Assembly (NCBI RefSeq): GCF_040939785.1
Contig: NZ_CP162553.1
Span: 6,777,001-6,841,000, forward strand
Source of the DNA: Bradyrhizobium lupini
GTDB lineage: Bacteria > Pseudomonadota > Alphaproteobacteria > Rhizobiales > Xanthobacteraceae
Direction of reading: 5' to 3'
DNA length: 64,000 bases
Below, in pieces: positions 17,248 through 26,199 of this stretch (within the stretch, counting starts at the first letter, position 1; each line of letters starts with the position of its first letter). Both the position numbers and the translations under genes were made by a program. The notes beneath the pieces are model-generated. The model did no database searches. It was not told the DNA's origin and saw nothing but the letters and a program-made list of their open reading frames with translations.

Positions 17248-17457
17248 GCGCGCGGGGCGAACTGCCGTCTCCATCGGCCTGTTCGCGTTCGGCTTCGGGA
17301 CTGTATTCCGAATTCCGAAAGCACTGTGATCGACTGATTATGCGGCAGGCGTGCAGGGCCTTCGCCCTGCTAACCGGCGCGGACACTTTGACTTGGGCTG
17401 AGCTGTGAGCTGGTCACGCCTGTAGCGCTGATAAGACAGCCCACTTTGTGCGACCGG

Positions 17458-19239
17458 TTACTCTGCGAGCCCAGCTGCTCGCAATGCCTCTTCATATCGG
17501 TGCACGTGTTCGACGTGCCGGTAAGGTCCAAGTACGCTTTTCAACTTAGAAAGACGCAGCACTGGGTTGAGGTCCTGAAGTCGTATCACTAACTTCCTCG
17601 CTTGCTCCCCGTTACCTGCCATGGCGTTGCTTGCCGCGGCGATCCGTAGTCCCGCCTGATAATCTGGAGTTTCGCGAAGGGCGCCCACCGCTAACGATGC
17701 CGCCTGCTCGTATCGCTCCAGAAAGAAGTACGCATGCGCTATCCCGATCCGCATCCGTACGGCCCACGGGTCCAATGGGCTCAGCCGCAAAGCTCTTGTG
17801 AACCGCTGAACCGCCTCTTCGGGCTCTCCCAGCCACAACTTCGTCCATCCACCCCAATTGAGGGCTTCAATGACATTCGGGTTCAGCGCGATCGACCTGT
17901 CGATCAGCGCGGAGCCTCCATCGAGATCGCGAACAACAAGACTGAGGGTCCAGCCACATTCAGCCAGTACATTTGCATCGTGCTTTCCGAGTTCGACGGC
18001 ACGATGCACGAGCCTTGAGGCATCGCTAATTTCGTCCTCGGTCTCTGCGAGCCATCCGTTCGTTTTTGCAAAGGCGTAACAACTGGCAGCTCGGGCGAAG
18101 GCAGATGCATAATCAGGATCTAATTCAATAGCCCTCTTGAACAGTCGGAGTGCCTCCCTGTTAGCTTCCCGGTCCGCAAGCTGCTGATATAACTTGGCTT
18201 GGCCGCGCAAAAACAGGGTGTACGCATCAAGGTTGTCTGTAGGCTTTCGGGTCGCACGTTCTATTTCAGCCCTCTCCATGGCCGGCACGATCGCTCCTAC
18301 CACATTTTCGGTCATCCGGTCCTGTAGATCGAAGATGTCGGCTAAATCACCTTCGAAACGGTCAGCCCAGTGATGCGCTCCTGTTCCGGTGTCGATCAGC
18401 TGTCCCGTTATACGTACGCGGTTTGCCGACTTGCGAACGCTACCTTCCAACACGTACCGGACACCCAGTTCACGCCCGACTTGCTCGATGTCGATGAGTT
18501 TGCCCTTGTATACAAACGAGGAGTTTCGCGCGATAACAAAGAGGGATTTGAACCGCGACAACGCCGTAATGATGTCCTCGACCATACCGTCGGCGAAATA
18601 TTCCTGCTCGGGATCGCCGCTCATATTTTGGAACGGCAGCACGGCGATAGATGGCTTGTCGGGTAGGGCTAGTTTATTCGTCGGTTCGACAATTTTGAGT
18701 CCAGGCTGCTTGACACCAGCGAGCTCGAACACCCGCACGGGTCGCGCGATGTTTTTCAGCGCTATCTCCCCCTTGTCGTCGAATACGTTTTTGATACGGT
18801 CGCGGACCTGGCGATAAGCGTCATCGGAGATACAGACGCCGCCCGGCTCGGCTATGCCTTCAAGACGTGCCGCGATGTTGACGCCGTCGCCAAAGATGTC
18901 GTTGTCATCAATGATGATGTCACCGACGTGAATGCCGATACGAAATTCGATTCGCGTATGGGATAGTCCGGCAGCATCTTGCCCAGCCATACCCTCTTGC
19001 ACTTCAATCGCACAGCGCATCGCATCCACCACACTGGCGAATTCGACTAGCATCCCATCACCGGTTGTTTTGACGATGCGGCCGCGATGCGAAGCGATGA
19101 TCGGATCAACGAGGTTCCTCCTGACCGACTTGAGACGGGTCAGGGTCCCTTCCTCATCGGCGCCCATGAGGCGGCTGTACCCGGCGACATCAGCTGCCAG
19201 TACCGCCGCCAATCGCCGTGCCACCCGCTCTCCGGCCAA
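17458..19239 (-). CDS. class III adenylate cyclase with FlgO-like and TPR domains
   Basis: This 593-residue signalling protein has a cyclase catalytic domain at residues about 8-170. AADVAGYSRLMGADEEGTL carries the first metal Asp and TTGDGMLVEFASV the second, with GDGVNIAARLEGIA following. Then comes a TolB-N/FlgO-like segment (SIAVLPFQNMSGDPEQEYFA). From about residue 330 there is a TPR array (RAIELDPDYASAFARAASCY; ALRLSPLDPWAVRMRIG). This architecture is very common in rhizobia and would make cAMP from ATP in the cytoplasm. There is no transmembrane segment. It is intact and monocistronic. The region upstream holds one copy of a 24-bp repeat. Confidence 0.85.
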   Translation of the reverse strand: MAGERVARRLAAVLAADVAGYSRLMGADEEGTLTRLKSVRRNLVDPIIASHRGRIVKTTGDGMLVEFASVVDAMRCAIEVQEGMAGQDAAGLSHTRIEFRIGIHVGDIIIDDNDIFGDGVNIAARLEGIAEPGGVCISDDAYRQVRDRIKNVFDDKGEIALKNIARPVRVFELAGVKQPGLKIVEPTNKLALPDKPSIAVLPFQNMSGDPEQEYFADGMVEDIITALSRFKSLFVIARNSSFVYKGKLIDIEQVGRELGVRYVLEGSVRKSANRVRITGQLIDTGTGAHHWADRFEGDLADIFDLQDRMTENVVGAIVPAMERAEIERATRKPTDNLDAYTLFLRGQAKLYQQLADREANREALRLFKRAIELDPDYASAFARAASCYAFAKTNGWLAETEDEISDASRLVHRAVELGKHDANVLAECGWTLSLVVRDLDGGSALIDRSIALNPNVIEALNWGGWTKLWLGEPEEAVQRFTRALRLSPLDPWAVRMRIGIAHAYFFLERYEQAASLAVGALRETPDYQAGLRIAAASNAMAGNGEQARKLVIRLQDLNPVLRLSKLKSVLGPYRHVEHVHRYEEALRAAGLAE

Positions 19240-19329
19240 AAAATGCCCCCTAAAACTGGTAATTCTCAGCCACGCATCAAAGCATAACAGGCCGCTGCTG
19301 GACTAGGGCCGACTTCCGGTTTGGGCCAA

Positions 19330-19353
19330 AGGACTAAACCGCTCGCGCGGTAG
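19330..19353. repeat. 24-bp direct repeat, copy 1 (copy 2 at 22191-22214)
   Basis: An identical 24-base string beginning AGGACTAAACCGCTCG and ending CGCGGTAG occurs at 19330-19353 and 22191-22214. It contains a small CCGC/GCGG hairpin. The two copies bracket the two ABC binding-protein remnants and the hydrolase gene. Similar but diverged sequence (TTCCGG..TGGGCCA / TTCCGGGGTCA) precedes both copies. Confidence 0.7.
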
Positions 19354-19400
19354 GGCGACAGCCGGCAGGACGGCTGAGAGGATAGCGCAACGTCGCCGAG

Positions 19401-20374
19401 CTATTCGATAACATCATCAGCGCGCGCAATGAGAGCGCTGGGTAGCCGCACTCCAACTTGCCTTGCCGCTTTCTGGTTTATGATCAACTCAAACTCTGTC
19501 GGAGCCTGTACGGGCATCTCGGCAGGCTTCGCGCCTCGTAATATTCGATCGACGTATGAGGCGGCGCCAGCGTACATTTTTTCAGATCGGGCCCGTAAGA
19601 AATCAATCCGCCCGCGTCGCAAAAGAGCCGAAGCGAATAAACGGCCGGAAGTCGACACTCCGTGACAATTGCAACCATCCGATCTTTTTGAACCGCAGTG
19701 ACCGCGTCGGGCAAGAAGATCAATCCGCTGTTGGGCTTCTCCCTGAATGAAAAGATAAGCTCTTCGATCCCAGCGACATCTCTCTCGGGTGTCTCAATCG
19801 AAGCTATCCCGGTCCGTTTCGCAACCTCATCGATCGAGTGTCGGAATGCGGCCGAGTTGTTTCCCGGCTCTGGGTTATAGATCACCCCTACTCTGACCAA
19901 GTCTGGCGCAACTTCCTTCAACAGAGATATCCACTTGCCGCCAAGTGTAGGCTCAAATGGGGTAAATCCTGTCACGTTTCCGCCGGGACGGGCGAAGCTT
20001 GCGACGTAATGCATCCCGACAGGATCGCTCACCATGGCAAACACCGTGGGAACGCGGGAGCCTTCGGCTTGGAGAGCAGCCATCGACGTATTCGTTGTGG
20101 CAAATATCACGTCAGGATTTGCAGCAAGCAATTCACGGGCTCCCTGCCGCGACCGTTCGGTCTCGCCCCCGGTAATCCGATAATCGATCAGCAGGTTTCG
20201 GCCCAAGGTCCACCCCCGTTCGCCGAGAACTTTCTCGAGAACCGCTTTTGCCAAGGGGGTCGTAATAAGGGCTCCGATACGGCGAACGCGATCCTGTGCT
20301 ACTGCAAAGGAAATATCACTCACGGCTAAAACTATTGCACCGCCAACCAGCCGCGTGAACTCGCGACGCCGCAT
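19401..20374 (-). pseudogene. ABC transporter substrate-binding protein (TrpX-like), frame broken once
   Basis: From ATG 20374 (MRRREFTRLVGGAIVLA, a Tat-like signal) the protein follows the ABC_sub_bind family: RRIGALITTPLAKAV, DVIFATTNTSMAALQAEG, PGGNVTGFTPFEPTLGGKW and NSGLIFLPDAV. At the A6 run (minus strand, 19577-19582) one added A continues GLISYGPDLKK into MYAGAASYVDRILRGAKPAE and the family-typical end SALIARADDVIE at 19401. The joined length, about 324 residues, is normal for the family. It would be a periplasmic solute receptor, but no permease or ATPase gene is nearby. The break may be a sequencing indel. Confidence 0.7.
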
Positions 20375-20526
20375 GACAAAGCTCCATATCAGCCTCCGAC
20401 TTTAGAAGGTGTCGAGCGGGCAGAATCAAGTATTTTTATGTTCGGTAAGCCTCCTAATATCTGTCACAAGCGGGCCTCACGGCTTGCGCGCCGCAGGTCA
20501 GCTACGGCAGCTAAGCTGACTCTCCC

Positions 20527-20846
20527 TTATTCAATTACCGTGTCAGCCCGAGCAATCAGGCTGTCAGGAAAGGTCAGGCCGAGCGACGCCGCCGTTTTCA
20601 GGTTTATAGCGAGGTCGAAAGTTGCTGCCTGTTCGACTGGAATTTGACGAAGGGCAGTTCCCTTGAAAATATTGTCGACGTAGTGAGCTGCCCTGCGAAA
20701 CACCGGCATGAGGTTGGCGGAATAGGAAGCAAGCCCTCTAAACGCACATACGCTTGGGTTTGATAGATCGGCGGCAGCGCTGCCCCGGCTGCCAAGGAGA
20801 AAATCTCACCTCTTGTAGTATCGGCCAGAACAAACAACGAGCAGCA
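20527..20846 (-). pseudogene. ABC substrate-binding protein, C-terminal remnant
   Basis: Two frames join, by adding one base at 20727-20728, into SLFVLADTTRGEIFSLAAGA, then RLEGLLSYSANLMPVFRRAA, YVDNIFKGTALRQIPVEQ and LIARADTVIE. This is the last third of the same ABC_sub_bind family as the neighbour at 19401-20374. The N-terminal two thirds are absent, so it is a true truncation. The two copies lie head to tail and suggest an old tandem duplication. Confidence 0.65.
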
Positions 20847-21047
20847 ATTCACGTGCGCTGCACAGTTGTCTTGTTGACGGTCGCGCCAATTGCTTTGTAA
20901 GTTCGTGCGAGTAACTGGCCCCAACAAAAGTATGTCTATGGTCAGCCATGACCCTCGAAAGGCAGGATAATGCTGACGGTCGGGGAGAGGCCAGCAGATC
21001 ACTTAAAGTCATTTTACGCGTTCCTCCGTGCTGTGAAGGGTATTGTC

Positions 21048-21971
21048 ATGAAAAACCGTTTCATTGCGTGTTTGTTTGCGAGCGTGATTACAGCAACGTC
21101 GACTGCAGAAGCCCAATATGCTCGACAAGCGATGCTCGCGTTCGAGTCGAGCAACGTTTCCGCCTCCGACTTTCTTCAAGGGAAGCAGGGGACACCTGTC
21201 ATGATCGCTGGGCAGCTGAGGCTGCCAAAAATGGAAGGTAGACAGCCGGTCGTCGTCTTGATGCACGGCGCTCCTGCGGTCGGTGGAAGTGAAGGTCAAG
21301 TCGATACCTGGGCTCGTGCACTCAACGAAGCAGGAATCGGTGCCTTTGTCGTCGATAGTTTCAGTAGCCGCGGCGTTTACTCATTTGCGGATCTCGGCAA
21401 GATTTCGCCGATCGTGAGAGTTGCCGATGCCTATGGTGCGCTGAATATTCTCGCGAAACACCCGCAGGTCGACGCGTCGAAGATTGCCGTCATGGGATTT
21501 TCCCATGGCGGGCCGTCCGCCATCTACTCTGATCTGCAACGCTTCCAGAATATGTTGAACACTGAGGTGAAGTTTGTTGCGCATATTGGCGTCTACCCGA
21601 TCTGCAACGTCGCCTACAACGAGGATGCCGAAATCACGAGTCCGCTTCTTTTGCTGCATGGCTCGGCGGACGACTGGGTTCCGTCGAAGAATTGCAGGGA
21701 ATATTCGGATCGTCTCTCGAAAGCCGGCAAGAACGTTAAATATATCGAGTATCCGGAGGCGCATCACGTATTCGACGCACCTCTGTTCAGACAAGAAGCG
21801 AAATTTGCTCAAATTAATTCTCTGCGAAATTGTCATTTTGCAGAAGCAGGCGGCGGGAATATTGTGAACGTCGAAACCCAGCAGCCGACTGGGCCGAATG
21901 ATCCATGTTACGAAAAAGGGTCACCGCTGCCTACAGCGAAGGTGCTACGAAGAAGGCGCACGAAGACGTGA
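21048..21971 (+). CDS. dienelactone-hydrolase-like secreted alpha/beta hydrolase (C-terminal frame break)
   Basis: This 307-residue protein starts at ATG 21048 with a signal peptide (MKNRFIACLFASVITATSTA-EA). The alpha/beta hydrolase core has an HGA oxyanion segment (VVVLMHGAPAVGG), the nucleophile Ser in MGFSHGGPSA, an Asp in GSADDWVP and the His in EYPEAHHVFDA. Near the end, adding one G at 21918-21920 would replace the odd basic tail with AAYSEGATKKAHEDVKSFL and a stop at 22003, which is how this family usually ends. The frame is therefore probably broken after residue 290, leaving the catalytic part intact. It acts in the periplasm on an unknown ester. A terminator follows. Confidence 0.75.
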   Translation: MKNRFIACLFASVITATSTAEAQYARQAMLAFESSNVSASDFLQGKQGTPVMIAGQLRLPKMEGRQPVVVLMHGAPAVGGSEGQVDTWARALNEAGIGAFVVDSFSSRGVYSFADLGKISPIVRVADAYGALNILAKHPQVDASKIAVMGFSHGGPSAIYSDLQRFQNMLNTEVKFVAHIGVYPICNVAYNEDAEITSPLLLLHGSADDWVPSKNCREYSDRLSKAGKNVKYIEYPEAHHVFDAPLFRQEAKFAQINSLRNCHFAEAGGGNIVNVETQQPTGPNDPCYEKGSPLPTAKVLRRRRTKT

Positions 21972-22084
21972 AAAGCTTCCTGAAAAGTATTTTCGGGAGC
22001 TAACCTCGCCATAGTGCGCCTGAGGTCGACGACGCTCTCGCGATAGCAGCACAACTATTGATATCTGAAATTCGCACCGAAAGG

Positions 22085-22109
22085 CCCCGGCATCGTCCGG
22101 GGCTTTTTT
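22085..22109 (+). terminator. strong intrinsic terminator
   Basis: CCCCGG and CCGGGG form a 6-bp GC stem with a CATCGT loop, followed by CTTTTTT. It lies about 80 bases after the corrected end of the hydrolase gene, which it most likely terminates. Confidence 0.8.
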
Positions 22110-22214
22110 GTTACCAACTTTTCGAGAGTTCGTATCTTTGCGGGCTCATTGGAGTGATTACGACAAGGCCAATGTCCGTTCCGGGGTCAGAGGACTAAAC
22201 CGCTCGCGCGGTAG

Positions 22215-23022
22215 AACGCCGCGGCTGGCGACACGGCGAAGCAATAGGCGACAGCTCATTGTGACGAGCGGGGCAATTGGTGCGTAGCTGGCGACGATCC
22301 GATGATCGAGGACGTGCTGATCTGGAAGTTCGTGGCGGAGCACCAACCATTGCACAAGAGCCAGCTCGAATCCTCGATCGCGATTGTGTGCAACGTCGCG
22401 CTAGTTGGCCCCTGTCCAGGCATCTTTACGTAAGCAGACTTACAAATGCGGTGATGCTCAACGAGCAGCTCGAAACAGTTTCGGCTCTGATAGCTCCGGG
22501 GGCTTTCCAGCCGCCGGAGATCAGTTTGCCTCATGGCCTTCAAATATGAGGAGCTCACGTTTAGATTGTGTGGTGTGGTATTTTTGCTATAGCCAAGCCA
22601 TTGAAAGTACAGGTGCCGCCAAACATTAAATCCCCATAGGCGATCGTCCTGATCGTCTGAAGGTTGTTTGACGCGACTAGCTCGATCACGCGGCATCGTC
22701 CCACGTCCCCCCAGCGCGGTTTCCTCCTGTGGAGGCTTTCGGACGCCGGCCCCCGTGTGCGCGGCGACGCCGTCATGGGCCCGCATCCGAAACCCTTCAC
22801 AAAAGCTGCCGTCGAGGCAAATCCATATAGGCGTCCGGCTTATCAGCGGCAGCGGACATCACGACGCCGGGCGCTCTTCGGCTAACGGCAATAGGCGCCG
22901 CTCGGCGCGGGGTGCAAATGTCCAGTCTACTCTGAAAGACGGGACGACCTTGACTTCGGGCAGCGGATCTATTCAGACGGACGAGCCTAGACAGACGTGG
23001 AAAGTAACGGGTAGTCATTTGC
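22215..23022. other. intergenic/accessory stretch, nothing assignable
   Basis: This is about 800 bases after the second copy of the 24-bp repeat. Short frames exist on both strands without ribosome binding sites. An AT-rich patch at 22550-22640 could be a promoter. No RNA gene or mobile element was recognised. Confidence 0.35.
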
Positions 23023-23331
23023 ATGGGCTGGATTCCGAATTGGCTGCGACGGGCGGATGTCAGGCTGCGGCCCAGGCCCGGCGCTCAGGTCGACTTACAA
23101 CCGCTGTCGGAGCGGAGCGGCCGATGGCTGAAAGCGAATTTGTTTCGCTTCCCGGGCGCGGTATGGTCGCGCAAGCGAGGCTGTGTGGAACTGTCAGAGG
23201 GCGACGTGATCGCGCTGCATCTTGTTGTCGAGCGGATCACGGAAGCCGGGCTGAAGGTGCGGCTGTCGGGGCGCCTTCGCGGTTGGGACGGTGCGTCGCC
23301 TGTCTGGACTTTGCTGATGCGTAAGGGTTAG
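23023..23331 (+). CDS. small hypothetical protein
   Basis: This 102-residue protein starts MGWIPNWLRRADVRLRPRPG. The C-terminal half alternates hydrophobic and charged residues (CVELSEGDVIALHLVVERIT, then LKVRLSGRLRGWDG), suggesting a small beta barrel. No strong Shine-Dalgarno was seen and the family is not recognised. It stands alone between two non-coding stretches. Confidence 0.45.
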   Translation: MGWIPNWLRRADVRLRPRPGAQVDLQPLSERSGRWLKANLFRFPGAVWSRKRGCVELSEGDVIALHLVVERITEAGLKVRLSGRLRGWDGASPVWTLLMRKG

Positions 23332-24024
23332 CGAATTTCGGCGCGTCCTGAATCGCACAGCGACGAGTGACGGCTTGGGTCAGGAGGGTCGGCTTGGGAG
23401 CGCGCGCTATATCCAATCTCCCTCCGGCGGTCCCGTGCGTGCCAGCAACCTAGCGGCCCTTTAACGGACAACTGTCTCTCGCCATGCCGACAATGAACGA
23501 CAAAGCTCCAACTCCGTGCCGCGCGCTGATCGGGGTTATGAGTACCAAGCTCTAGTCCAACCGCGGCTCCAACGGGCGGGGGCGCTGAGCATTGCACCAA
23601 AGTTCCAGTTAGTGTTCGTGCGCCATCGCACTGGCCCTTTCTTTTTGCTGCGACCTCCGTCACGCAGCTGTCCATATTCAAACTCAAGGCGTTGCCGAGC
23701 TCGTGAAGCACGTGACCTGATCGCGATCATGGTACTTCGCCCGCCGAACGGCTCGATGAGTACGACACTAAACTAACATAGGTTTGGGGTTGCCAGAATT
23801 CCCGGCAGTCGTCAGATTTTAGTTGGCAGAAGCGAATCATCTTGGCATGCTCCTGTGACCGGGGCTGGCACGTTCATCCGCATCTATTTTCACCCGGGTT
23901 CTGAAGCAACGGCAACGCTGCGGCAGGCGTTTTAGCACGCTTTTTTAAGTCGATCTAAATGAACTTCTGGGGCCGCCTTTGGGTGGCCTCTTCGTTGGGC
24001 GTTCAATTTTGCGGGGACATTGCA
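23332..24024. other. intergenic region with possible small transcript
   Basis: Most of this region shows nothing. At 23822-23933 a short open stretch contains TGAGTFIRIYFHPGSEATAT and stops at a TAG. It is followed by a weak hairpin (GCGT/ACGC, 23929-23942) and TTTTTT. Similar DNA (ACCGGGGCTGGC, then ATCT-TTTTCACCCGG) recurs near 39155-39195, so this may be a conserved small RNA or peptide. Confidence 0.35.
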
Positions 24025-24330
24025 ATGGCAAAACCAGCCGTTTCCCGTGATGCCTTTCGTGGACTATTCGTTTTCTACGCGGCGAAAGCTCATCACGACC
24101 ACAAAGTCGAAGCCGAGGAATGCCTTATGAGGTTGTTCGGGTCTTCGGAATACATTCCTGATAGCCTTCTGAATCAATGGTCTGAAAAAGCTGATCTACT
24201 CGGTCCAGAAACCGTAGGTAGTGTAGTGGAGCCGCGGGCCCGTGAAATTGCGAGCGGCGGCGCGCGGTACGACCATGCGAGTGATTTTCTCCACTCGCTC
24301 CTGAGAGACCTCGGCCGAAAGGTGCAGTGA
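24025..24330 (+). CDS. hypothetical protein
   Basis: This 101-residue protein starts at ATG 24025 (MAKPAVSRDAFRGLFVFYAA), with GGGGAC 6 bases upstream; an upstream ATG at 23959 lacks a site. The sequence is helical and His/Glu-rich in the middle (AAKAHHDHKVEAEECLMRLF), with a conserved-looking end, YDHASDFLHSLLRDLGRK. The function is unknown. Confidence 0.5.
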   Translation: MAKPAVSRDAFRGLFVFYAAKAHHDHKVEAEECLMRLFGSSEYIPDSLLNQWSEKADLLGPETVGSVVEPRAREIASGGARYDHASDFLHSLLRDLGRKVQ

Positions 24331-24437
24331 TCAGATGCGTTCCGCTGCTCTTGTCGGGCTCTGATCAGCTTTGAGGAAATCTTCTGTCCCTCACCAGGTC
24401 GTGAGGACCGGCGCGCTTGCTTATAAGCCCCCCGATT

Positions 24438-24707
24438 CTAACCCGCGCCTTCTCCTCGAGTCTGGGAGGTGCGTCGCGCCTCAATGTTCGAGGCGAGCGA
24501 CCAGGCTGCTGGGGAAGTTTGATTTCGATACGGAGCCGTCAATAACATTTGGAAGACCGCCCTGGTGGCCTTGTAACGAGCTGCAGTCCTGCTGCACTCG
24601 CTGCCAGCCAACAGAGGGGTGCCTGACCGGTCAATGACGGACCATCGCCAGCCACGACCCCGTCTTTGTATAGACAGATCAAAGAGAGCAAAATCGCCGG
24701 CGTTCAT
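24438..24707 (-). CDS. small conserved-type hypothetical protein
   Basis: This 89-residue protein starts at ATG 24707 behind GAAGG. The core WRWSVIDRSGTPLLAGSECS and RTAARYKATRAVFQMLL fits a family of small rhizobial proteins that I recall (W.W.v.D..G..l..G...s...ARy.a.rAlF.LL). The fold would be a short antiparallel sheet and a helix. No function is known. The last 25 residues are Ser/Arg-rich and variable. Confidence 0.55.
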   Translation of the reverse strand: MNAGDFALFDLSIQRRGRGWRWSVIDRSGTPLLAGSECSRTAARYKATRAVFQMLLTAPYRNQTSPAAWSLASNIEARRTSQTRGEGAG

Positions 24708-24943
24708 CAGGGAAACCTTCACTACGCACTTGGAAATCGAGGATACATTACAAATTTGACAGGAGAACTTTCGGGCAGTGGTAGAGTTCCATGCCCGCAC
24801 AGGCCTGATCTTATTTGAAGCTTAAATGTTTGACGCTACTCGACGATCTCCGGTAGCCATCCATATAGGATGCGACCAAACATCCGCGTCGCAGATTTCC
24901 GGGATGCTTTAAGCCCGAGTTGCTCCACCGAAAGCCTGGACAG

Positions 24944-25552
24944 ATGTCCCACTCACCTGCCGATAAGATCGCGCTGTTCATCGATGGAGCCAATCTCTAC
25001 GCGACGGCAAAAACTCTGGGCTTCGATATCGATTACAAGCGCCTGCTGAAGGAGTTTCAGAGCCGCGGGACGCTGCTTAGGGCGTTCTACTACACCGCGA
25101 TCATCGAGGATCAGGAGTACTCCTCGATCCGGCCGCTGATCGACTGGCTCGACTACAACGGCTACACCGTCGTCACCAAGGCGACCAAGGAGTTCATCGA
25201 CGCCTCCGGCCGCCGCAAGGTGAAGGGCAACATGGACATCGAGCTCGCCGTGAACGCCATGGAGCTCGCTGAGCACATCGACCAGATGGTGCTGTTCTCC
25301 GGTGACGGCGATTTCCGCTCCCTTGTCGAGGCGGTGCAACGCCGCGGTGTGCGGGTCACCGTGATTTCCACGATCGCCAGCCAGCCGCCGATGATCGCCG
25401 ACGAGCTGCGGCGCCAGGCGGACGTCTTCACCGACCTCGTCGAGCTGCAGTCAAAGCTCGGTCGCGACCCATCCGAACGTCCCGCCCAGCGCGACCGGGG
25501 ACACGTCCCTAAATTCTTGCAAGAGCCGAAGGGAAACGATCCCCTCGACTAA
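24944..25552 (+). CDS. NYN-domain (LabA/DUF88-type) protein, copy 1
   Basis: This 202-residue protein starts at ATG 24944 (MSHSPADKIALFIDGANLYA). The NYN fold is a PIN-like nuclease domain with acidic metal-binding residues: FIDGANLYAT, GNMDIELAVNAMELAE and LFSGDGDFRSLVEAVQRRG. Members act on RNA or serve as regulators in the cytoplasm. The C-terminal 35 residues are a charged linker. A very similar paralog lies in inverted orientation at 36931-37560. The copies match almost residue for residue over 170 positions and keep long identical DNA stretches. No partner gene is adjacent. Confidence 0.85.
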   Translation: MSHSPADKIALFIDGANLYATAKTLGFDIDYKRLLKEFQSRGTLLRAFYYTAIIEDQEYSSIRPLIDWLDYNGYTVVTKATKEFIDASGRRKVKGNMDIELAVNAMELAEHIDQMVLFSGDGDFRSLVEAVQRRGVRVTVISTIASQPPMIADELRRQADVFTDLVELQSKLGRDPSERPAQRDRGHVPKFLQEPKGNDPLD

Positions 25553-26199
25553 ATGACCGGCGAATGCCTCTGGACGGGTCGGCCAGGAACGCTTTCGCGC
25601 TACACGGGCACCTACTATTCCTACCGCCCGGCGTGCCACACTGCATCGCTAATACCTGAGACAAGATCGAGCGCGTTCTTGTGACAGTGTCGCCGCCCGG
25701 CCATGAGCGCCATTTCGACGAGCTTGAAGTAGTTAAGGGGGGGTACTCCGGGGTCAAGTCTGGCCACTACCACGATCCTTCTGACACCCGAGCCAGCGCC
25801 AGGAAGCAAAGGCGGAGTATACGAAAGGTGCCTCACGATACGCCTCCGCCACAAAGTTGTCTGATGCACACGAGCAGATGGCCTCGGCTCGTAGCAGTCG
25901 GAAACGTTCAAGATCGTGGAGCGGCGGCTGTTGAGGCGATCATCAATTACGCCATGACCGTGACCTGGCTCGCCGGCCAAGTTCTATGCTGCGCAAGCTC
26001 AACATGCAGCCCGCCTGCACCGCTAATTCCTGCGGAAGGAATTGTGCGCTGCGTCCAAAGGTTGGATTTCCGACTGCTTAAGTGAAATGGCAGGCACGTT
26101 TCGTTGCTGCCGCGGACGCTTCTCATGCATACTCACTGATGCGCGGCTGAACAGCTCACCAGAATGGCTGAACAGTTTGTGCTTCAAGGGAGGACAACG
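25553..26199. other. intergenic region upstream of the binding-protein gene
   Basis: Frames on both strands (for example 25621-25980 minus) have no ribosome binding site and no recognisable motif. The last 150 bases should contain the promoter of the gene at 26200. Confidence 0.35.
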
